NCBI GenBank assembly: GCA_003151375.1
Contig: PLXI01000029.1
Coordinates: 6,717-15,497, forward strand
Source of the DNA: Hyphomicrobiales bacterium
GTDB lineage: Bacteria; Pseudomonadota; Alphaproteobacteria; Rhizobiales; Aestuariivirgaceae
DNA: 8,781 nt
Reading direction: 5' to 3'
Shown here: one piece after another, positions 1 through 4,602 of the stretch
Layout: the number at the start of each line of letters is the position of its first letter
Numbering within the stretch: the first letter of the stretch is position 1
The notes under the pieces: generated by a model
The model's input: only the letters and a program-made list of their open reading frames with translations
Database searches by the model: none
What the model was told of the DNA's origin: nothing
Program-made: the position numbers and the translations under genes

Positions 1-2
1 GG

Positions 3-203
3 ATAAAACTTTTTTCAAATCTTGAAACACCATTTTATCACGTAGTCGTCGGACGAGTAAGAGGGCGAAAAAAAGTTGAACTCGTATTGCGAAAGTTAGG
101 TGCCATCAAATTTCCGGCAAATGATAATTCATCAAATCCTCTCAACAACGATAGTTTTGGTGTGCCTTTGATATGGCCAATATCGTATTGGCCGAATTTT
201 TGA
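3..203 (+). CDS. Possible C-terminal end of a gene entering from the left (partial, hypothetical)
   Basis: One forward frame stays open from the left edge to a TGA at 201-203, giving 66 residues that end in Tyr-Trp-Pro-Asn-Phe. The piece has a basic stretch (GRVRGRKKVELVLRKLG) followed by an Asn/Ser/Asp-rich tail containing PANDN, a tail style common in alphaproteobacterial proteins. The other two forward frames close within the first 60 bases. No family was recognised. The stretch is richer in A and T than the rest of the window, so it may be an unusual gene or simply non-coding sequence; an open frame this long can occur by chance. Confidence 0.35.
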   Translation: MKLFSNLETPFYHVVVGRVRGRKKVELVLRKLGAIKFPANDNSSNPLNNDSFGVPLIWPISYWPNF

Positions 204-349
204 AGGGAGCGCTAGGATTACGGTGCCTGCGCATCCTATTCGTATGACGAATGGCGAAAATTTATATTCACGGACTTACGTTCCCTTCACCCTCCCATTG
301 CAATGGGCACCAACCCTCTCCCCCCGCGGAAGAGGGAGGCTATTGTCAC
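204..349. other. Intergenic region between the left-edge frame and the oxidoreductase end
   Basis: No convincing gene lies here. The small open frames have no recognisable protein and no ribosome-binding site. The region holds GGATTACGGTG at 215-225, the perfect palindrome CCCATTGCAATGGG at 294-307, and the hairpin at 314-336 listed separately. Confidence 0.6.
268..340. repeat. Inverted-repeat intergenic element (palindrome plus hairpin)
   Basis: Two inverted repeats sit side by side just past the oxidoreductase stop codon. CCCATTG/CAATGGG at 294-307 is a gapless 14-base palindrome. CCCTCT (314-319) pairs with AGAGGG (331-336); read on the minus strand the stem extends to nine pairs (one of them U-G) around a GCGGG loop. 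From memory, elements of the form CCCTCACCC...CCCTCTCC...GGAGAGGG recur between genes of many alphaproteobacteria. On the minus strand no T-run follows, so if it ends oxidoreductase transcription it is not a standard intrinsic terminator. Confidence 0.55.
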
Positions 350-1258
350 TCACGGCACGAACACAATCTTCCCGCCCACCTGTCCGGCGGCTAGAAGCTT
401 GTGGCCTTCGCCCACTTGCGAGAGCTTCAAGGTTTTGGCGATGGGAATATTCAGCAGGCCCTTGCCCGCGGCGTCGGCGATTTGCTTCAGCATGGTGGTG
501 TCGTCCTTGGCGAAGAAATTGGCGAGATGGACGCGCTTGTCGGCGTTGGCCCCTTCCGGCACTTGCACCGCCGTGATGACTTTGCCGCCATCGCGCACCA
601 ATGCGGCAGCGTGCAGTAAAACATCGCCACCCACCGTGTCCACTGCGCCTGCAAAACTTACCTTGCCAACGGCAGCATCAGCGGCGACCACCTCAATGCC
701 CAGCTTGGCAGCTTCGGCTTTGCGTGAGGCGCGCACAACGGCGACGGGAACAGCACCTATCTCTTTTAGATATTGAATGGCCGCGCGGCCCACGGCACCT
801 AACGCACCGGTGACCAAGACACGGTCGCCCTTTTTGGGAGCAACGAGATCAACCGCCTGACGGCCCGTCAAACCCGCAAGCGGCAAAGTTGCGCCTGCCG
901 AAAAGCTCAAATTGTCTGCCAGCTTGGCAAGCTGGCCCGGCGTTGCCACAACATATTCCTGATTGGAGCCGTTGCCATTGATCGGCAATTTGCCGATGAC
1001 GCGGTCACCCACCTTGAAACCCGCAACGCCTGTGCCAACCGCTTCAACTGTGCCAGCCAGATCGAGCCCCATTGTGAAGGGAAAGGTCAAAGGAATCATC
1101 TGGGCGAGGAAGCCTTGGCGCACGTAGCTTTCGACGGGGTTGAGGCTGGAAGCCTCAACTTTCACCAGCAACTCGCCAGCGCCCGCGGTGGGCTTGGGCA
1201 CTTCATCGTATTTGATCATATCGGTATTGCCGTAACCATGGACGCGTGCAGCTTTCAT
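350..1258 (-). CDS. Zinc-independent NAD(P)H:quinone oxidoreductase-like protein (MDR superfamily)
   Basis: A 302-residue medium-chain dehydrogenase/reductase of the quinone reductase type, expected to be cytosolic and to reduce quinones or activated alkenes with NADPH; the substrate cannot be told. The N-terminal GroES-like domain (about 1-125) shows SSLNPVE near residue 40, GLDLAGTVEAVG at 64-75 and VGDRVIG at 83-89. The Rossmann domain begins near 145 with VLVTGALGAVG (147-157), the family's dinucleotide-binding turn, and contains AVDTVGG at 205-211. The C-terminal strand GGKIVFVP is typical. Zinc-binding cysteines are absent, as expected for this branch. The length is near the family norm of about 310-330. 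AGGAGA stands a few bases before the ATG and supports this start. It appears to be a single-gene unit, with 106 bases separating it from the lipoprotein gene upstream. Confidence 0.93.
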   Translation of the reverse strand: MKAARVHGYGNTDMIKYDEVPKPTAGAGELLVKVEASSLNPVESYVRQGFLAQMIPLTFPFTMGLDLAGTVEAVGTGVAGFKVGDRVIGKLPINGNGSNQEYVVATPGQLAKLADNLSFSAGATLPLAGLTGRQAVDLVAPKKGDRVLVTGALGAVGRAAIQYLKEIGAVPVAVVRASRKAEAAKLGIEVVAADAAVGKVSFAGAVDTVGGDVLLHAAALVRDGGKVITAVQVPEGANADKRVHLANFFAKDDTTMLKQIADAAGKGLLNIPIAKTLKLSQVGEGHKLLAAGQVGGKIVFVP

Positions 1259-1285
1259 CGCTCTCTCCTATGTAAAAGTTTATCT

Positions 1286-1341
1286 GTTATATATGGTGTT
1301 GATGCCTTCAGATTTCACGGGCCGTGACGATAAAGTCTGAA
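1286..1341 (-). promoter_or_regulatory. Putative promoter/operator of the oxidoreductase gene, with nested inverted repeats
   Basis: In the gap before the oxidoreductase gene, TCACGG-G-CCGTGA (1315-1327) is a perfect 13-base inverted repeat, nested inside the outer arms TTCAGA (1307-1312) and TCTGAA (1336-1341). Reading toward the gene, an AT-rich TATATAAC lies at 1293-1286 and could be a -10 element, which would place the palindrome over the -35 position as for a repressor site. No good -35 hexamer is visible. The same bases also lie 3' of the lipoprotein gene, so they could instead form an RNA hairpin ending that transcript, though no T-run follows. Confidence 0.4.
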
Positions 1342-1364
1342 ATTGTTCTTGGATTACGGTGGGA

Positions 1365-1868
1365 TTACGGCGAGGGCTCAATCTTCAACATGGCTGGTTC
1401 CGGCGATTTTGTTAATTCTGCGAATTTATCCTTCGTCATGCCTGAAGTGGCCGTGCAATCGTCGCCCTTGAATGTGACGGCGTCTTTCATGGACTTATTG
1501 GTTTTCAAAACCTTGCAGCTCAACGTATTCAGCACCAGAGCTTTGCCTTCAAACCGCGCCAGAAGATAGTCAAAAGGCTTGTCCTGCTCTTGGGCCTGCA
1601 TCACCCACCATGGGCCATTCAAAGCAACAAACAGCACGCGAATATCGCCGGCCTTATCGTGAATGAGATAGTGGTTGCCCTCGGCGTCAAACTTCACAAT
1701 GTCAGTCTGCTTTTTCCATTTGCCGCCGTCCTTATTGAAAGGTGCAAACTGATTTCCAAAGGGCTGCAAAATCAGCTTGCCATCGCTCTCCGCAAAGATT
1801 GGCGCTGTCGATTGCAACACGCATCCGCAGAGCATCAGACATAATGAAAGTAAAATTGCGCGCTTCAT
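1365..1868 (-). CDS. Hypothetical lipoprotein
   Basis: A predicted lipoprotein of 167 residues, or 168 if translation begins at the adjacent upstream ATG at 1871. The N-terminus is Lys-Arg, a hydrophobic run, then LCGC, a good lipobox whose Cys (residue 16 or 17) would be lipidated after signal peptidase II cleavage, anchoring the protein to a membrane in the cell envelope. The mature part is hydrophilic, with mixed charge and two further cysteines (in LSCKV and DDCTA) that could form a disulfide. No family was recognised and no catalytic motif is visible. GGAGA abuts the first ATG, so the second has better spacing. A small inverted repeat CCCCA/TGGGG (1885-1899) overlaps the GGGGAG upstream of the start and could fold over the ribosome-binding site. 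It stands alone, with gaps of 106 and 173 bases on either side. Confidence 0.78.
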   Translation of the reverse strand: MKRAILLSLCLMLCGCVLQSTAPIFAESDGKLILQPFGNQFAPFNKDGGKWKKQTDIVKFDAEGNHYLIHDKAGDIRVLFVALNGPWWVMQAQEQDKPFDYLLARFEGKALVLNTLSCKVLKTNKSMKDAVTFKGDDCTATSGMTKDKFAELTKSPEPAMLKIEPSP

Positions 1869-1871
1869 CAT

Positions 1872-2041
1872 TTCTCCATCTGCTCCCCATGGCTTGGGGT
1901 CAAATTTTGCGATTACGCGATACGCTAGCAGATTACTGTGTATGTGTACTCAATATCATTGGGCCTTATGCTGAGGGGGCAAAAACAAAAGCTCTCTCCC
2001 ATCAAGGGAGAGAGTAATTTTGTTCACGTCAGGCTTTGCTG
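1872..2041. other. Intergenic region containing a terminator
   Basis: No gene is supported here. The side near 1872 is the leader of the lipoprotein gene, which must contain its promoter, although I see no clear hexamers. The side near 2041 holds the terminator of the small exported-protein gene. Confidence 0.6.
1981..2014 (-). terminator. Intrinsic terminator of the small exported-protein gene
   Basis: CTCTCTCCC (1992-2000) and GGGAGAGAG (2006-2014) form a perfect nine-pair stem around a five-base loop. On the minus strand the stem is followed at once by CTTTTGTTTTT, so it has the stem-plus-U-tract form of a rho-independent terminator. It starts 27 bases past the stop codon at 2042. Its plus-strand side has only TAATTTT, so it works best for minus-strand transcription. 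Confidence 0.85.
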
Positions 2042-2284
2042 CTAGTGATGCCAGTGATTGTGCCAGCCACCGCCCCAACCGCCGCCAAATCCGAAGAAAA
2101 TGGGTGGAGGAGGAGCATAATCATAGCCGTAATCATAAACTGGTGGCGGTGGGCGCAACCAATGGCAATAGCCGTTATTATCTCGGAAACGGTGCGGGCC
2201 GCAGCCATCGCGCGCTTCAGCGGGTGACATGGCCACGATACCTAGAACGGAAACCGTTAGCCCGGCGAGAATGATTTTTCTCAT
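2042..2284 (-). CDS. Small exported Pro/Tyr/Gly/Trp/His-rich protein, GCG/CRPN-like
   Basis: An 80-residue protein whose first 24 residues form a signal peptide (MRK, hydrophobic core, then SPAEA before the likely cleavage). The mature protein opens with DGCGPHRFRDNNGYCHW, which resembles the GCG...CRP prefix motif of short secreted proteins in Hyphomicrobiales; the two cysteines (28 and 40) could pair. The rest is low complexity: Pro/Tyr repeats (PPPPVYDYGYDYAPPPP), a Gly/Trp/Phe stretch, and a tail ending HNHWHH. The function of such proteins is not known to me; metal binding by the His tail or a structural envelope role are guesses. AAGGAG six bases before the ATG is an excellent ribosome-binding site, and a strong terminator follows, so this is probably an independently expressed gene. 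Confidence 0.75.
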   Translation of the reverse strand: MRKIILAGLTVSVLGIVAMSPAEARDGCGPHRFRDNNGYCHWLRPPPPVYDYGYDYAPPPPIFFGFGGGWGGGWHNHWHH

Positions 2285-2415
2285 ATCTTACTCCTTCGAA
2301 ATTACTTTCATCAGTATGGAACGCCATTCCCAATGCCGATCGCAGGTGTTGTGTTCCATTACAATGACGCAATCCGGGGAAGGTTCCGTCGTTCACGAAA
2401 ATTTGTAGGGAGGAT
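2285..2415. other. Intergenic region between the LssY-domain gene and the small exported-protein gene
   Basis: Non-coding, 131 bases. An inverted repeat ATGGAAC (2316-2322) / GTTCCAT (2353-2359) with 30 bases between the arms lies in the presumed promoter region of the small exported-protein gene. I see no intrinsic terminator for the upstream series, so read-through into the small gene is possible. Confidence 0.4.
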
Positions 2416-3129
2416 TCAAGGTTGCTGGACCGCACCGGGGTTGATCTCGGCCAGGCTCACATTACCATCGGTCCAATAGACATCGCCGCCGCCGTTTTTG
2501 CCACTCACTGGGCCTGCGCCTTTCACGATGTAGACTCCCGTCAGCCGCGACGTTTTATTTAACTCACCCATTAGAAAATCGCGCTCGGCATCCACATCGC
2601 CGTTGATGTGATGTGTCACCGCTCCGTTGCGATGTGAAATGCCAACACCTTTGTCGAAAGTGGCAGCGCCAATCCACAGCGGCCTTCCGTCCGGCCCATC
2701 GTCGCGCAGTTTCCAGAACCTAACATGGTGGCGATGGCTGGCGGATCTGCCAACTTCTTTTTCAAATGCGAGGTCTTGCTTACGGCCTCCATAGAAAAGG
2801 GAGCTGACTGGCGCAGAATAGTAAGTATGACGCAACATCACACTACCTGCGATTTTCACGCTTGATTTCAGCGTGACGGGCACCGGCACAGTCCAGCCTG
2901 CCGCTTTCATCACGGCGGTGATCTCATCCTTGCTGCCAACCAGCCCAACATTCACGAGATCACCTGGATTATGATGTTTGGTCGTTGTCACCATCGGCAG
3001 CTGAGCGAGGTCTTGGGTTATTGCGTCTTGTGCGGGCGGAATGGTTTGCGCCGTTGCAGGCATAACTAAAAGCGCGACGAAGACGGCGAGACCCGCGCAG
3101 CGCAAGTTTATTTTTGGCCTCTGCCTCAT
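2416..3129 (-). CDS. Exported LssY C-terminal domain-containing protein
   Basis: A 237-residue protein with a signal peptide (MRQRPK, hydrophobic stretch to about 23, then MPATA before likely cleavage). The mature part matches the LssY C-terminal domain as I remember it: DLVNVGLVGSKDEI (57-70), AAGW (76-79), APVSSLFYGGRKQDLAF (106-122), HRHHVRFW (132-139) and LWIGAATFD (151-159). The domain is named after LssY of the Legionella type I secretion locus and often occurs behind membrane or phosphatase domains; here it is alone and exported. Its biochemical role is unknown. The ATG at 3129 is chosen over an in-frame one at 3153 because it forms an ATGA overlap with the stop of the upstream membrane protein gene and leaves a clean signal peptide. 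It is the last gene of the deoC-led series. Confidence 0.85.
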   Translation of the reverse strand: MRQRPKINLRCAGLAVFVALLVMPATAQTIPPAQDAITQDLAQLPMVTTTKHHNPGDLVNVGLVGSKDEITAVMKAAGWTVPVPVTLKSSVKIAGSVMLRHTYYSAPVSSLFYGGRKQDLAFEKEVGRSASHRHHVRFWKLRDDGPDGRPLWIGAATFDKGVGISHRNGAVTHHINGDVDAERDFLMGELNKTSRLTGVYIVKGAGPVSGKNGGGDVYWTDGNVSLAEINPGAVQQP

Positions 3130-3494
3130 GCTATCTTTTGCAAACTCCGCCAACTCAAGACAGCCAATCCCAAAGCCGCAAAGGCGTGGAACAGAGCGCG
3201 TTGATCAAGCAGATTGCCCACCGATTGGCCGAACATCAGTGCAATCGCCACCCAACAGAGACAAGCTATGAGACACACCCAAGCAAGGGTGCGATCATTG
3301 GGTCTGCCGATGCGCATCACATTCAAGGCCACCAACAGGGCTGCGGCGAGCACGCCAGCTAGTGACCACACGAACAGTCCTGTTCCATGTTCAACCAGTA
3401 TGAGTGTGCCTAAGAAATGCCCGGCGGTTGCAGCTGCCATAAGTGCACAAAAGAACCAATCCAATTTAGCACTGCGCCAATTAATAGTTGCCAT
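3126..3494 (-). CDS. Small four-helix integral membrane protein, unknown function
   Basis: A 122-residue hydrophobic protein with four likely membrane helices at about residues 11-33, 39-60, 69-90 and 98-114, joined by short polar loops; the loop after helix 2 carries RIGRPNDR and would be cytoplasmic by the positive-inside rule. There is no signal peptide, and no catalytic motif or family was recognised. AAGGAG seven bases before the ATG is a strong ribosome-binding site. The stop overlaps the start of the exported LssY-domain gene (ATGA, 3126-3129), so the two are probably translationally coupled and may work together at the membrane. The rhodanese gene ends 27 bases upstream. Confidence 0.82.
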   Translation of the reverse strand: MATINWRSAKLDWFFCALMAAATAGHFLGTLILVEHGTGLFVWSLAGVLAAALLVALNVMRIGRPNDRTLAWVCLIACLCWVAIALMFGQSVGNLLDQRALFHAFAALGLAVLSWRSLQKIA

Positions 3495-3521
3495 TTGAAT
3501 TCTCCTTATGGTGAGCAGAGC

Positions 3522-3893
3522 CTATTCCACTTCGCCGCCGCCATCTTTCCAGTCTTGGAATTTGCCGAGGTTCAGCACTTTGGTATAGCCCATTTCCTTC
3601 AGTGTTTGACCAGCCAGTGCGGCGCGGCCGCCTGAAGCGCAGTAAGTAATCAGGGTTTTGTCTGGCGTAATTTCCTTCACATAACCAGGAGAAGCAGGAT
3701 CAGCCTTGCCTTCCAACAGCCCGCGTTGCACATGCAAAGCACCCTTCACTTTACCATTGGCCACCTCAGTTCCATCACGCACATCGAGGAAAACCACATT
3801 GGGGCTGCCCAGGAGTTTTTTGGCTTCTTCAACCGAGATCGTCGGCACGACCGCCTTGGCGGCGGCTAGCATGTCAGCAAAGGTTTTTACCAT
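3522..3893 (-). CDS. Single-domain rhodanese-like sulfurtransferase
   Basis: A 123-residue protein made of one rhodanese domain, the size usual for single-domain members. FLDVRDGTEVANG (35-47) is the conserved first half, with Asp37 and Arg39; GALHVQRG follows at 51-58. The active-site loop is YCASGGRAA, giving the catalytic Cys85 that would carry a persulfide and Arg90 at the loop end; KVLNLGKFQDWK (105-116) closes the fold. There is no signal peptide, so it should act in the cytosol. The sulfur donor and acceptor are unknown. GAGGA lies about eight to ten bases before the ATG. It sits 33 bases after the epimerase-like gene and 27 before the membrane protein gene, in the same direction. No link between sulfur transfer and the sugar genes is evident. 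Confidence 0.94.
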   Translation of the reverse strand: MVKTFADMLAAAKAVVPTISVEEAKKLLGSPNVVFLDVRDGTEVANGKVKGALHVQRGLLEGKADPASPGYVKEITPDKTLITYCASGGRAALAGQTLKEMGYTKVLNLGKFQDWKDGGGEVE

Positions 3894-3926
3894 TGAGTTA
3901 TCCTCTTTTCTTGTTGCAATGAATAT

Positions 3927-4601
3927 CTATAGCGACTTCAACCATTTTATGCGCTCACTTAAATTGGGTGCGCCAAAAGCCAGTGAGCCAAGTACCACAG
4001 TTTCAGCACCTGCGCCACGCAGCAGCGGCACAGTATTTTCGCGAATGCCGCCATCAGCCGCCAAGACAATATCACGCGCGCCGATCAGCGCCTTAGCTTC
4101 TTGCAGGCGCGCTGGTGCTTGGGTGGAAAGTGATTGGCCTTTCACACCAATGGCCGTGCCCAGCAGTGTGAGGAAGTTGATGTCGTCAATGAAGGGTGCT
4201 GCGGCGGAAACCGGCGTATCCCATTTCAACACAATACCAGTGGCAATGCCTTTGGATTTGATATGGGCCAAAGTTTCAGCGGCATTGGCGTTTTCGGCAT
4301 GGATGGAAATGAGATCAGCGCCAGCTTCAGCGAATTGATTGATTTGTGCGATAAGGATTTTATTGGCCACCATCAAATGCACATGGATGGGAAGTTTTGA
4401 AACTTTCTTCACCGCCGCAATCTGATCGGGGAAGAACAACATGGCTGGTGCAAAATGCCCATCGGCCACATCCACATGCAAAATATCACAATGAGATTCG
4501 ATCCGCGCAAGATCATCTTCCAACCGCAAAAGATTAGCTGACCAAAGAGAAAACTCCGCGATGACCTTGCCACGCGGAAGCGATTTCAAAAATGCTGCCA
4601 T
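3927..4601 (-). CDS. Ribulose-phosphate 3-epimerase family protein with substituted active-site loops
   Basis: A 224-residue TIM-barrel protein of the pentulose-5-phosphate 3-epimerase family, of normal length. Metal and catalytic residues are in place: Ser18 (EFSLWSANL), His42 and Asp44 (LHVDVADGHF), His75 (HVHLMV) and Asp183 (AADGGI); a phosphate-binding turn follows at VLGSLAFG (203-210). Two of the three methionines that normally cap the substrate are replaced: HVDVMDG is HVDVADG here (Ala46), and the MSVNPGFGGQ loop is LGTAIGVKGQ (Leu147). Met77 remains. The real substrate may therefore differ from ribulose 5-phosphate. The ATG at 4601 lies one base after the dehydrogenase stop (TAACATG), which implies coupled translation; a longer in-frame start at 4691 would add a tail unlike the family and overlap the dehydrogenase. 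With deoC upstream, a role in nucleoside-derived sugar phosphates is likely but unproven. Confidence 0.88.
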   Translation of the reverse strand: MAAFLKSLPRGKVIAEFSLWSANLLRLEDDLARIESHCDILHVDVADGHFAPAMLFFPDQIAAVKKVSKLPIHVHLMVANKILIAQINQFAEAGADLISIHAENANAAETLAHIKSKGIATGIVLKWDTPVSAAAPFIDDINFLTLLGTAIGVKGQSLSTQAPARLQEAKALIGARDIVLAADGGIRENTVPLLRGAGAETVVLGSLAFGAPNLSERIKWLKSL

Positions 4602-4602
4602 G

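Noticed and set aside
223..776. Plus-strand open frames over the inverted repeats and the end of the oxidoreductase gene
   Set aside because: They run antisense to the Rossmann domain of the oxidoreductase, with Arg/Pro/Ala-rich translations and no ribosome-binding site.
215..1372. Oxidoreductase as a mobile cassette bounded by GGATTACGGTG direct repeats
   Set aside because: The repeats are only 11 bases, an expected chance event at this window size, and there are no terminal inverted repeats, integrase or transposase.
3130..3153. Start of the LssY-domain protein at 3153
   Set aside because: It puts eight polar residues before the signal peptide and loses the ATGA coupling seen at 3129.
3706..4338. 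Plus-strand open frame of 210 codons across the rhodanese and epimerase genes
   Set aside because: It is antisense to two clearly recognised genes, spans the gap between them, and its Ser/Pro/Ala-rich translation resembles no protein family.
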